DNA of 64,000 nucleotides from Dechloromonas denitrificans. Its GTDB lineage: Bacteria > Pseudomonadota > Gammaproteobacteria > Burkholderiales > Rhodocyclaceae. Both the position numbers and the translations under genes were made by a program. Below are positions 34,165 through 43,504 of this stretch, piece after piece. Below the pieces are notes generated by a model. That model was not told the DNA's origin and did no database searches. It worked only from the letters and a program-made list of their open reading frames with translations. Position 1 is the stretch's first letter; every line of letters begins with the position of its first letter. The DNA lies in contig NZ_CP075187.1 in the NCBI RefSeq assembly GCF_020510665.1, forward strand, positions 434,001-498,000, in the 5' to 3' direction.

Positions 34165-35601
34165 ATGTCGCTGCGCGTAGTGCCGATGACGCGGGACGAC
34201 GCAGCCAGCGGGCCACGCGAAGACCTGCGTGAATTGGCGACGCGTGCGTTGTCCACTTACTTTGTCGATCTCTGTCAGGGGGCCGTCATTGTCGATGCGG
34301 ATGCGCGCGTTGTCTGGATGAACGGGCAATATCCGGATCGTCTCGGCATTGCCGATCCGGCAACCGTCATCGGCCAGCCAATCGAAACGATCATTCCCAA
34401 CAGCCTGCTGCGTGAGGTTGTTGAAAGCGGTCGGCCGATCATGCTCGACATCATGGATTTCGCCGATGAATCCTTTGTCGTCAGCCGCCTTCCGTTGCGC
34501 GATAAAAACGGCGTCGTGATTGGTGCCGTCGGCTTCATGCTCTACGACGATCCGCGCCATCTGGCGCCGGTCGTTTCCCGCTACCAGCGTTTGCGTACGG
34601 ACCTCGCCGATACCCAGCGTAAACTGGCCGATGCCCGACGCACCCGCTACAGTTTTTCCTGTTTCATCGGCGCCGGCAAAGCCTGCATGGCCGTCAAGCA
34701 ACTGGCTCGCCGGGCGGCACGGACTGCGGCGCCGGTACTGGTGCTCGGTGAAACCGGGACCGGCAAGGAGTTGCTGGCCCAGGCGATGCATGCCGCCGGG
34801 CCGAGGGCGCATCAGCCCTTTGTCGCGGTCAACATCGCCGCCGTGCCCGAAACGCTGCTTGAGGCCGAGTTTTTTGGCGTCGCGCCCGGCGCCTATACCG
34901 GGGCTGACAAGCATGGGCGCGACGGCAAGTTCAAGCTGGCCGATGGCGGTACGCTTTTTCTCGATGAAATCGGCGACATGTCTCTGGCGCTGCAGGCCAA
35001 ATTGCTGCGGACCTTGCAGGAAGGTGAAGTCGAACCGGTCGGCTCGAACCGCCTGATTCCGGTCGATGTGCGGATCATTGCGGCGACCAGCCGCGATCTT
35101 GAGCAGATGGTTGCCGAAGGTCGTTTTCGTGCCGACCTGTATTACCGACTCAATGTCATTACCCTGAAAACACCGCCGTTGCGCCAGCGCTTCGAGGACA
35201 TGCCGCTGCTGGCCGATTTCCTGATCGATCACATTTGTCGCGAACAAGGTGAGCCGGTACGCAGTATTTCGACTGCCGGGCTCGCCCGGTTGACGCAGCA
35301 TGCCTGGCCCGGCAATGTCCGCGAACTGGCCAACGTGCTTGAGCGCGCCTTGCTGATGTCGGACGGCGATTGTCTGGAGGTGGAAGATCTCGATGCCGTG
35401 ATGCCACCCGCTGTTCAGCAGGCGGTGGCTGGCAGTCTGGATATTGCCGAAGCGATTGCCCAGGCCAAGCGTGACGCGATCGGTAATGCCTTGCGCGCAG
35501 CGGGGGGAAACAAGGCGCAGGCCGCTCGTCTGCTGGGCATCTCGCGGGCCGCCTTGTACGAAAAAATTGCTGTGCTGGGCGTTGATGCAGCGTCGCCTTG
35601 A
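34165..35601 (+). CDS. sigma-54-dependent transcriptional activator (PAS-AAA-Fis)
   Basis: A 478-residue enhancer-binding protein: PAS domain (about 25-130), AAA+ domain with Walker A GETGTGKE, sigma-54-contact loop GAYTGAD (Tyr in place of the common Phe, a known functional variant), Walker B GGTLFLDEIGDM, arginine finger region, and a C-terminal Fis-type HTH (NKAQAARLLGISRAALYEKI). No receiver domain, so the PAS domain or partner protein provides the signal. A -24/-12 promoter stands upstream of the next operon, the obvious target. It follows the CBS gene with one base between. Confidence 0.92.
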   Translation: MSLRVVPMTRDDAASGPREDLRELATRALSTYFVDLCQGAVIVDADARVVWMNGQYPDRLGIADPATVIGQPIETIIPNSLLREVVESGRPIMLDIMDFADESFVVSRLPLRDKNGVVIGAVGFMLYDDPRHLAPVVSRYQRLRTDLADTQRKLADARRTRYSFSCFIGAGKACMAVKQLARRAARTAAPVLVLGETGTGKELLAQAMHAAGPRAHQPFVAVNIAAVPETLLEAEFFGVAPGAYTGADKHGRDGKFKLADGGTLFLDEIGDMSLALQAKLLRTLQEGEVEPVGSNRLIPVDVRIIAATSRDLEQMVAEGRFRADLYYRLNVITLKTPPLRQRFEDMPLLADFLIDHICREQGEPVRSISTAGLARLTQHAWPGNVRELANVLERALLMSDGDCLEVEDLDAVMPPAVQQAVAGSLDIAEAIAQAKRDAIGNALRAAGGNKAQAARLLGISRAALYEKIAVLGVDAASP

Positions 35602-35604
35602 TGT

Positions 35605-35641
35605 GTCTGCCGGGCTGGACAGTGTGTCAGCCAGTGCAGAC
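35605..35641. promoter_or_regulatory. palindromic upstream activator site candidate
   Basis: GTCTGC and GCAGAC (35605, 35636) enclose GGCTG and CAGCC (35613, 35628): a nested inverted repeat about 70 bases upstream of the -24 element. No T-tract follows, so an activator site is favoured over a terminator. Confidence 0.5.
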
Positions 35642-35708
35642 GGAATGTCTCCTGCGGTCGACCGCTGATTTTTGCCTTTTCTCATTGGTTTCAATGGTTT
35701 GTTCTCCA

Positions 35709-35723
35709 TGGCACGAGGCGTGC
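35709..35723 (+). promoter_or_regulatory. sigma-54 (-24/-12) promoter
   Basis: TGGCACG-N4-GTGC with invariant GG (35710) and GC (35722) separated by exactly ten bases. It is 38 bases from the permease ATG. Confidence 0.82.
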
Positions 35724-35761
35724 GATAGCCTTCGGGCAAATCTAATTCTTAGGAGACAACA

Positions 35762-37159
35762 ATGGACTTTTTGATTGTGCTGGCATCGCTGGCATTCTTG
35801 ATGTTCGTCGCTTATCGCGGCTACAGCGTCATTCTCTTTGCACCGATTGCCGCACTCGGCGCCGTGCTTTTCGTCGATCCAACACTGGTTGCCCCGATGT
35901 TCACCGGCTTGTTCATGGACAAGATGGTCGGCTTCGTGAAGAACTTCTTCCCGGTCTTCCTGCTCGGCGCCGTCTTCGGCAAGGTGATCGAACTGTCCGG
36001 TTTCTCCAAAGCCATTGTCGCCTCGGTGATCAAGATGATCGGGCGCGAACGCGCCATGCTCTCCATCGTCATCGTCTGTGCGCTGCTGACCTATGGCGGC
36101 GTATCGCTCTTCGTGGTGGTTTTCGCGGTTTACCCGTTTGCCGCCGAAATGTTCCGCCAGGGCGGCATCCCGAAGCGCCTGATTCCCGGCACCATCGCGC
36201 TCGGCGCCTTTACCTTCACGATGGATTCGCTGCCCGGTACGCCGCAGATCCAGAACATCATCCCGACGACGTTTTTCAAGACCGATATCTATGCCGCGCC
36301 CTGGCTTGGCCTGATCGGTGGCGTCTTCATTCTCATCTGCGGCTTGTCCTACCTCGAATGGTGCCGTCGCAAGGCCATTGCTGCCGGTGAAGGTTATGGC
36401 GAAGGCCACAGCAATGAGCCGGAAGCCTTCGAGCATGAAAAGCTGGCCCATCCGATGATCGCCATCCTGCCGCTGATCATGGTCGGTGTGATGAACAAGG
36501 TATTTACCAACCTGATTCCGGCACTTTACGGCGACAAGGTTTCGTTTATTCCGGCGGTGATCGGCAAGGCTGCTCCGGTTGTCCAGCAGACCAAGGCCAT
36601 TGCTGCCATCTGGGCGGTTGAAGGTGCGCTGCTGGTCGGCATTGCGACGGTTTTCATCTTTGCCTGGAAGACGGTTTTCGCCAAGTTTGCCGAAGGCAGC
36701 AAGGGCGCCATCGGCGGTGCGCTGCTGGCGACGATGAATACGGCTTCCGAATACGGCTTTGGTGCCGTGATCGCAGCCTTGCCGGGTTTCCTGGTGGTGG
36801 CCAATGCGCTGAGTTCGATTCCGAATCCGCTGATCAACGAAGCGATTACCGTCACGGCCCTGGCCGGGATTACCGGTTCGGCCTCCGGCGGCATGGGCAT
36901 TGCGCTGGCTGCCATGGCTGAAACCTTCATTGCCAATGCCAATGCCGCCGGTATTCCGCTTGAAGTCTTCCACCGCGTTGCCTCGATGGCCTCGGGCGGC
37001 ATGGATACGCTGCCGCACAACGGCGCCGTCATCACCTTGCTGGCGGTGACCGGTCTGACCCATCGTCAGGCGTACAAGGATATTTTCGCCATTACCTGCA
37101 TCAAGACGCTGGCTGTCTTTGTCGTCATCGCGGTGTTCTACGCGACCGGCATTGTCTGA
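35762..37159 (+). CDS. GntP-family organic-acid permease
   Basis: A 465-residue transporter with about 12 hydrophobic helices. GntP-family signatures include YRGYSVILFAPIAAL near the N-terminus, VFGKVIELSGFSKAIVASVIKMIG, TYGGVSLFVVVFAVYPFA and the later ASGGMDTLPHNGAVITLL. The family imports gluconate, lactate, citrate or short-chain carboxylates with protons. Here the adjacent CoA-transferase gene (33-base gap) suggests a substrate activated by CoA transfer, such as a short-chain fatty or hydroxy acid. TTAGGAG precedes the ATG, downstream of the sigma-54 promoter. Confidence 0.85.
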   Translation: MDFLIVLASLAFLMFVAYRGYSVILFAPIAALGAVLFVDPTLVAPMFTGLFMDKMVGFVKNFFPVFLLGAVFGKVIELSGFSKAIVASVIKMIGRERAMLSIVIVCALLTYGGVSLFVVVFAVYPFAAEMFRQGGIPKRLIPGTIALGAFTFTMDSLPGTPQIQNIIPTTFFKTDIYAAPWLGLIGGVFILICGLSYLEWCRRKAIAAGEGYGEGHSNEPEAFEHEKLAHPMIAILPLIMVGVMNKVFTNLIPALYGDKVSFIPAVIGKAAPVVQQTKAIAAIWAVEGALLVGIATVFIFAWKTVFAKFAEGSKGAIGGALLATMNTASEYGFGAVIAALPGFLVVANALSSIPNPLINEAITVTALAGITGSASGGMGIALAAMAETFIANANAAGIPLEVFHRVASMASGGMDTLPHNGAVITLLAVTGLTHRQAYKDIFAITCIKTLAVFVVIAVFYATGIV

Positions 37160-37192
37160 ACCAGATCACAAAATAATAAACGGAGACTGACC

Positions 37193-39196
37193 ATGGCCCT
37201 TTCCCGTCACCCGATAGCCGCTTCATTGCGTGCTTCCGATACCGGCAAGATCGTTTCTGCCCGTGATGCTGTCCGCCTGATCAAGGATGGCGACACATTG
37301 GCAACCGGCGGTTTCGTCGGTATCGGATTCCCGGAAAATATCGCTGTTGCGCTTGAACAGCGCTTTCTCGAAGGTGAGGAGGCCGATGTGCATGGCCTCG
37401 GCAGCCCGCGTAACCTGACGCTGGTTTATGCGGCCGGGCAGGGTGACGGCAAGGAGCGGGGCCTGAATCATCTCGGCCACGACGGACTGGTCAGTCGGGT
37501 GATCGGTGGTCACTGGGGCCTGGTGCCCAAGTTGCAGCAACTGGCCGTGGCCAACCGGATCGAAGCCTACAACCTGCCGCAAGGCGTGATCTCGCACCTG
37601 TTTCGCGATATCGCCGCCGGCAAGCCGGGGACGATTACCCATGTCGGTCTCGGCACCTTTGTCGATCCGCGTTTTGGGGGCGGCAAACTGAATGAGAAAA
37701 CGACGCTTGATCTTGTTCGCCTGATGGAAATCGACGAGCAAGAATACCTGTTCTACAAGGCATTTCCGATCAATGTCGGGATCATCCGTGGCACGACAGC
37801 CGATCCGGATGGCAACATCACAATGGAAAAGGAGGCGCTGACGCTGGAGGCGCAAGCCATTGCGATGGCTGCACGCAACTCCGGCGGCATCGTCATTGTG
37901 CAGGTTGAACGGATTGCCGAGCGCGGTACGCTCAACCCGCGTCAGGTCAAGATTCCCGGCATCCTGGTCGACTGCGTCGTGGTCGCCGAGAAGCCGGAAT
38001 TCCACATGCAGACCTTCGTCGAACAATACAGCCCGGCCTACGCCGGCGAGATCAAGGTGCCGATGTCGGCCATTGCCGCGATGCCGATGAGCGAGCGCAA
38101 GATCATCGCCCGTCGGGCGGCGCTGGAACTCAAGGCCAACGCCATCGTCAATCTCGGCATCGGCATGCCGGAAGGCGTGGCTAACGTTGCTGCCGAGGAA
38201 CAGGTGATCGACCTGATGACGCTGACCGCCGAGCCCGGCGTGATTGGCGGTGTGCCGGCCGGCGGCCTGAGCTTCGGCGCGGCAACCAATGCCCAGGCGA
38301 TCATCGATCAGCCCAGCCAGTTCGATTTCTACGACGGCGGTGGGCTGGACATCGCCTTCCTCGGTCTGGCCCAGGCCGACCGTCAGGGCAATCTCAATGT
38401 CTCCAAATTCGGTCCGCGCCTGGCCGGGGCGGGCGGCTTCATCAATATTTCGCAAAATGCCAAGACCGTCGTCTTCGTCGGTACTTTCACGGCCGGCAAT
38501 CTCGATGTTGCGGTCAACGAGGGAAAACTGGCCATTCTTGAAGATGGCAAGGCGAAGAAATTTGTCGAAGAGGTCGAACATCGCACCTTCAGTGGCCCGC
38601 AGGCGGCGAAGTGGGGCAAGCGCGTGCTCTACATCACCGAACGCTGCGTTTTCCAGTTGCGGCCTGAAGGGCTGGAGCTGATCGAAATTGCGCCGGGTGT
38701 TGATCTGCAGAAGGACATTCTCGACAAGATGGATTTCATGCCGATCATCAATGGCCAGCCGGCCTTGATGGATGCCCGGATTTTCAGCGACGAGCCGATG
38801 AATATCCGGCCCGACATGCTGGAAATTCCGATGGCCGAGCGGCTGTCCTACGATGCCGAGAAGAACCTGTTCTTCGTCAATTTTGCCGGCATGAGCGTGC
38901 GCAGCGAGGCTGACATCGGGCGTATTCTCGACGCCGTCGAGGCGCAGCTTGCGCCGCTGGGCCACAAGGTCAACGCCATCGTCAATTACGACCGGTTTTC
39001 GATTGTCCCCGAGCTGGTCGATGACTACATCGGCATCGTCAAAGGCATCATGAGCCGGCATTACCACGACGTGACGCGCTATACCTCAAGCACCTTCATG
39101 CGCATGCAACTCGGCGAAGCACTCGAAAAGCAGCAGATCGAGCCGCATCTTTATGAAAGTGCCGACCAGGCCCAAGGGCATTTCGACAGCATTTGA
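37193..39196 (+). CDS. acyl-CoA:carboxylate CoA-transferase with C-terminal extension
   Basis: A 667-residue class I CoA-transferase with both subunit types fused. The alpha-like half starts [27 protein letters not shown]; the beta-like half has [23 protein letters not shown] and the catalytic-glutamate loop [15 protein letters not shown]. About 130 residues beyond the usual end (from [12 protein letters not shown]) form an extra domain with a short alpha/beta pattern, making it longer than the roughly 530-residue YdiF/propionate CoA-transferases. It would move CoA from an acyl-CoA donor to the imported acid in the cytoplasm. Same operon as the permease. Confidence 0.88.
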   Translation: MALSRHPIAASLRASDTGKIVSARDAVRLIKDGDTLATGGFVGIGFPENIAVALEQRFLEGEEADVHGLGSPRNLTLVYAAGQGDGKERGLNHLGHDGLVSRVIGGHWGLVPKLQQLAVANRIEAYNLPQGVISHLFRDIAAGKPGTITHVGLGTFVDPRFGGGKLNEKTTLDLVRLMEIDEQEYLFYKAFPINVGIIRGTTADPDGNITMEKEALTLEAQAIAMAARNSGGIVIVQVERIAERGTLNPRQVKIPGILVDCVVVAEKPEFHMQTFVEQYSPAYAGEIKVPMSAIAAMPMSERKIIARRAALELKANAIVNLGIGMPEGVANVAAEEQVIDLMTLTAEPGVIGGVPAGGLSFGAATNAQAIIDQPSQFDFYDGGGLDIAFLGLAQADRQGNLNVSKFGPRLAGAGGFINISQNAKTVVFVGTFTAGNLDVAVNEGKLAILEDGKAKKFVEEVEHRTFSGPQAAKWGKRVLYITERCVFQLRPEGLELIEIAPGVDLQKDILDKMDFMPIINGQPALMDARIFSDEPMNIRPDMLEIPMAERLSYDAEKNLFFVNFAGMSVRSEADIGRILDAVEAQLAPLGHKVNAIVNYDRFSIVPELVDDYIGIVKGIMSRHYHDVTRYTSSTFMRMQLGEALEKQQIEPHLYESADQAQGHFDSI

Positions 39197-39311
39197 GCTG
39201 GATCGCGACCGGGGCATCGGCGTAAAACTCAATGACCCGGTTGCTGGCTGCCATGAGCGCGCATGCTCGCGGTATCATGCCGGACTTACTGCGGTCGACA
39301 CAGGTTTTGGC

Positions 39312-40448
39312 ATGAAAATCAATTTACCGGCAGCCCTTTCCGGGCGCAAATTTCTTTGGGTGGCTGGGGTGGCCTTGCTGGCCGGCGCCGGTTTTGTCGT
39401 TTTTTCCGGCGGCCAGCCTGCACCGCAGGCCGCGCTCCCGGCGAAAGCGGCCAAGCCGGCCTTGACCGTCAGCCTGGTTGCGCCGCAGCAGCAGGATTGG
39501 GCCCAGTTGATTCCGGCCAATGGCAACGTGGTGGCCTGGCAGGAAGCCGTGATCGGCCCGGAAATCAGCAATTACCGGATTGCCGAGGTCAAGGTCCAGG
39601 TCGGTGAGCGGGTCAAGAAAGGCCAGGTGCTGGCGCGCATTGCCAGCGATACCGTCGCCAGCGAACTGGCCGAGGTTCGTGCTGCGGTGGCCGAAATCGA
39701 GGCCAGTGCCGCCGAGGCGAAAAGCAACAGCGAGCGGGCGACGGAGTTGAAAACCAAGGGGTTTTACAGCACCCAGTTGCACACCCAGTATCAGACCGCC
39801 GATCACACGGCGCAGGCCCGTCTTGCAGCCGCTCGCGCCCGTTTGCAGGCGGCCGAGTTGAAAATGGGCAAGACGGCGGTGCTGGCGCCGGACGATGGCG
39901 TGATTTCGGCCAGCGGCGCGGTGGTCGGTTCATTGACGCAAAGCGGCCAGGAGTTGTTTCGCCTGATTCGGGGCGGGCGTCTGGAATGGCGCGCTGAAGT
40001 GCCGGCGGCCGATCTGGCCCGGATTCAGCCGGGCGTGCCGGCCCGTCTGAGCAATCCGGCCGGTGAAATTGTCCAGGGTCAAGTCCGGACGGTGGCGCCG
40101 AGCGTCGATGCGCAAACGCGCAACGGCCTGGTCTATGTTGATCTGCCGGCCAGCCCGGCAGTACGGGCCGGCATGTTCGCGCGCGGCGAGTTTGCGCTGG
40201 CGGCCAGCCCGGCATTGACCCTGCCGCAAACCGCCTTGGTTCTGCGCGAAGGTTTTGCCTATGTTTTCCGCTTCGATGGCGAAAGCCGCGTTGCCCAGAC
40301 CAAGGTGCTGACCGGCAGGCGTCAGGGCGAGCGGGTTGAAATCGTTTCGGGGCTGGATGCCTCGGCCCGTGTGGTCGAGCGCGGCGCCGGCTTCCTGGCC
40401 GATGGAGACACGGTCAAGATCAGCCCTGCCGACGGCAAAGCGCAATGA
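39312..40448 (+). CDS. RND efflux periplasmic adaptor (membrane fusion protein)
   Basis: A 378-residue HlyD/AcrA-type adaptor. An N-terminal anchor helix (FLWVAGVALLAGAGFVVFSGG) is followed by a lipoyl half (EVKVQVGERVKKGQVLARI), an alpha-hairpin (about 115-185), the second lipoyl half and a beta-barrel/membrane-proximal region. It lacks a lipobox cysteine. The frame extends upstream, but the ATG at 39312 begins the hydrophobic leader. The pump gene overlaps by ATGA. No outer-membrane channel gene is adjacent, so a shared TolC-like protein is needed. Confidence 0.9.
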   Translation: MKINLPAALSGRKFLWVAGVALLAGAGFVVFSGGQPAPQAALPAKAAKPALTVSLVAPQQQDWAQLIPANGNVVAWQEAVIGPEISNYRIAEVKVQVGERVKKGQVLARIASDTVASELAEVRAAVAEIEASAAEAKSNSERATELKTKGFYSTQLHTQYQTADHTAQARLAAARARLQAAELKMGKTAVLAPDDGVISASGAVVGSLTQSGQELFRLIRGGRLEWRAEVPAADLARIQPGVPARLSNPAGEIVQGQVRTVAPSVDAQTRNGLVYVDLPASPAVRAGMFARGEFALAASPALTLPQTALVLREGFAYVFRFDGESRVAQTKVLTGRRQGERVEIVSGLDASARVVERGAGFLADGDTVKISPADGKAQ

Positions 40449-43400
40449 ACGTTTCTTCCTGGTCCATCCGGAACCCGATTCCGGCCATCCTGCTGTTCAT
40501 CATGCTGACGCTGTTCGGCAGCATGGCGTTCCGGGCGATGAAGATCCAGCAGTTCATGGATATCGACCTGCCGACTGTGACGGTCACGGCCAGCCTGCCC
40601 GGTGCCGCGCCGGCCCAGATGGAAACCGAGGTGGCGCGCAAGATCGAGAATTCGGTGGCCACGCTGCAGGGCATCAAGCACATCTACACCAAGGTGCAGG
40701 ATGGGACGGCCATCGTGACCGTCGAGTTCCGCCTCGAAAAGGGAACGCAGGAGGCGGTCGACGACGTGCGCGACGCCGTTTCGCGCATCCGCTCTGATTT
40801 GCCGGGCGATCTGAAGGATCCGGTGATCAGCAAGATGAATCTTGCCGGTGCGCCCATCCTGACCTATACCGTGGCTTCCAGCCGGATGGATGACGAAGCG
40901 CTGTCGTGGTTCGTCGATAACACCGTGACCAAGGCCATTCTCAGTGTGCGTGGTGTCGGTGCCGTATCGCGCGTCGGCGGCGTGACGCGCGAGGTGCATG
41001 TCGAACTCGATCCGGCCAAGCTGCTCGCCCTGAAAGCGACGGCGGCCGATATTTCGCGGCAGTTGCGGCGCATCCAGCAGGAAGCTTCGGGCGGACGTTC
41101 CGACGTCGGCGGCATCGAACAGTCGGTGCGTACCATCGCCACGGTGCAGTCGGCTGCAGAGTTGGCGTCGATGGATATCACCCTGTCGGATGGCCGGCAG
41201 ATTCGTCTCGATCAGGTAGCGCGGATCAGCGATACGGTCGGCGAGCAGCGTTCGGCGGCACTGCTCAACGGCCAGCCGGTGGTCGGCTTCGAGATCGTGC
41301 GCAGCCGGGGGGCCGGCGAGGTGGAACTGGCCAGCAACGTGCGGCTGATGCTCGACCGTTTGAAAGCTGATTACCCCGACATCACGATCACCGAAGCTTT
41401 CAATTTCGTCGATCCGGTCGAGGAAAACTTCACCGGCTCGATGTCCTTGCTGATCGAGGGCGCGGTACTCGCCGTCATCGTCGTGCTGCTTTTCCTGCGC
41501 GACTGGCGGGCGACGCTGGTCTCGGCGACGGCACTGCCGCTGTCGATCATTCCGGCCTTCGGCGTGATGTACCTGATGGGTTTCTCGCTCAATGTCGTGA
41601 CCTTGCTGTCGATGTCGCTGGTCGTCGGCATCCTGGTCGATGACGCGATTGTCGAGATCGAAAACATCATGCGCCACCTGCGCATGGGCAAGACACCGTT
41701 CCAGGCGGCGATGGAGGCGGCGGATGAGATCGGCCTGGCGGTGATTGCGACGACCTTCACGCTGATTGCCGTATTCCTGCCGACTGCCTTCATGAGCGGC
41801 GTGCCGGGCAAATTCTTCGTCCAGTTCGGGTGGACCGCGGCAATCGCCGTTTTCTTCTCGCTCGTTGTTGCCCGTATGCTGACGCCGATGATGGCGGCCT
41901 ACATCCTCAAACCGCCGAGCAAGGACGAACACGAGCCGCGCTGGATGACCGTCTACGCCGGCTGGGCCGCGTGGTGCCTGAAACACCGGATCGTGACGCT
42001 GCTTGCCACGACCGTCTTTTTCTTCGGTTCCTTTGCGCTGGTGCCCTATTTGCCGACCGGCTTTCTGCCGCCGGATGACCTGTCGCAAACGCAGGTTTAC
42101 CTCTCGCTGGCGCCGGGCAGTACCTTCGAGGAGAGCCGTGCAATGGCTGAAAAGGCACGCTTGATCGTCGAGAAAAACCCGCATGTGAAACTGGTCTACA
42201 CGGCGATCGGTGGCGGTGCTGCCGGTAGCGATCCCTTTGCGCCGCGTGGTGCGGCGGAGGTGCGCAAGGCAACGCTGACGATCAATCTGACGCCGCGCCA
42301 GCAGCGTGGCGGTGTAACCAAACAGTCGGTCGAGCGCGATCTGCGCGAGGGCCTGGCTGATTTGCCCGGCGTCCAGGTCAAGGTCGGGTTGGGCGGCTCG
42401 AATGAAAAATACGTGCTGGTGCTGGCCAGCGAAAACGGGCCGTTGCTGGCCGAGCATGCCCGTCTGGTCGAGCGCGAATTGCGCGGCATTCCCGGTGTCG
42501 GGGCGATTACTTCAACCGCCAGCCTGGTCCGCCCAGAACTGGTGGTGCGCCCCGATTTTGCCCGTGCCGCCGATCTCGGCGTGACCTCGGCGGCGATTGC
42601 CGAAGTGCTGCGCATTGCCACGGCCGGTGATTACGATCAGGGGCTGGCCAAGCTCAATCTGGCCCAGCGCCAGATTCCGATCATCGTCAAATTGCCGCCC
42701 GATGCGCGTCAGGATTTGAGCCTGCTGGAGCGGTTGACCGTGCCAGGCAAGCATGGCCCGGTGATGATCGCCAATGTTGCGTCGCTGAGCATTGCCGGCG
42801 GCCCGGCCGAGATCGATCGCTACGACCGTCTGCGCAACATCAACTTTGAAATCGAGTTGAACGGCCAGCCGCTCGGTGAAGTCGAGAAACAGGCACTGGC
42901 CTTGCCCAGCCTGCGCGAACTGCCGCCCGGCGTACTCCAGACGACGGTCGGCGATGCCGAGGCGATGGGCGAGCTGTTCCAGAGTTTCGGGCTGGCCATG
43001 CTGACCGGTGTGCTGTGCATCTACGTCGTGCTGGTCCTGCTGTTCAAGGATTTCGTCCAGCCGGTGACCATTCTCGCCGCGCTGGTTCTGTCGGTGCCGG
43101 GCGCTTTCCTCGCGTTGTTCGTGACGCATACGGCGCTGTCGATGCCGTCGATGATCGGCTTGATCATGCTGATGGGCATCGCCACGAAAAACTCCATCCT
43201 GCTTATCGACTACGTCATTTTGGCCCGGCGCGATCACGGCCTCGACCGCTGGAGCGCGCTGCTCGATGCCTGTCGCAAGCGCGCCCGGCCGATTGTCATG
43301 ACGACGGTGGCGATGGGCGCCGGGATGATGCCGATTGCGCTGGGCATCGGCACCGATCCGAGCTTCCGCGCACCGATGGCGATTGTCGTGATCGGCGGCC

Positions 43401-43504
43401 TGATCACCTCGACCTTCCTCAGCCTGCTCGTCGTGCCGGTTGTCTTTACCTATGTCGATGACCTGATTGCCCTGCTCGGGCGATCACTGGGCCGTCGTCG
43501 CTGA
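40445..43504 (+). CDS. RND-family efflux pump, inner-membrane subunit
   Basis: A 1019-residue AcrB/HAE-type pump with two repeats of six helices and large periplasmic loops. The TM4 proton-relay segment reads GILVDDAIVEIENIMRH (two aspartates), and the TM10-12 region has MGIATKNSILLIDYV with the conserved lysine. It exports hydrophobic or amphiphilic compounds using proton flow; substrates unpredictable. It is translationally coupled to the adaptor. Its 3' end overlaps tamB on the other strand by 21 bases. Confidence 0.92.
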   Translation: MNVSSWSIRNPIPAILLFIMLTLFGSMAFRAMKIQQFMDIDLPTVTVTASLPGAAPAQMETEVARKIENSVATLQGIKHIYTKVQDGTAIVTVEFRLEKGTQEAVDDVRDAVSRIRSDLPGDLKDPVISKMNLAGAPILTYTVASSRMDDEALSWFVDNTVTKAILSVRGVGAVSRVGGVTREVHVELDPAKLLALKATAADISRQLRRIQQEASGGRSDVGGIEQSVRTIATVQSAAELASMDITLSDGRQIRLDQVARISDTVGEQRSAALLNGQPVVGFEIVRSRGAGEVELASNVRLMLDRLKADYPDITITEAFNFVDPVEENFTGSMSLLIEGAVLAVIVVLLFLRDWRATLVSATALPLSIIPAFGVMYLMGFSLNVVTLLSMSLVVGILVDDAIVEIENIMRHLRMGKTPFQAAMEAADEIGLAVIATTFTLIAVFLPTAFMSGVPGKFFVQFGWTAAIAVFFSLVVARMLTPMMAAYILKPPSKDEHEPRWMTVYAGWAAWCLKHRIVTLLATTVFFFGSFALVPYLPTGFLPPDDLSQTQVYLSLAPGSTFEESRAMAEKARLIVEKNPHVKLVYTAIGGGAAGSDPFAPRGAAEVRKATLTINLTPRQQRGGVTKQSVERDLREGLADLPGVQVKVGLGGSNEKYVLVLASENGPLLAEHARLVERELRGIPGVGAITSTASLVRPELVVRPDFARAADLGVTSAAIAEVLRIATAGDYDQGLAKLNLAQRQIPIIVKLPPDARQDLSLLERLTVPGKHGPVMIANVASLSIAGGPAEIDRYDRLRNINFEIELNGQPLGEVEKQALALPSLRELPPGVLQTTVGDAEAMGELFQSFGLAMLTGVLCIYVVLVLLFKDFVQPVTILAALVLSVPGAFLALFVTHTALSMPSMIGLIMLMGIATKNSILLIDYVILARRDHGLDRWSALLDACRKRARPIVMTTVAMGAGMMPIALGIGTDPSFRAPMAIVVIGGLITSTFLSLLVVPVVFTYVDDLIALLGRSLGRRR

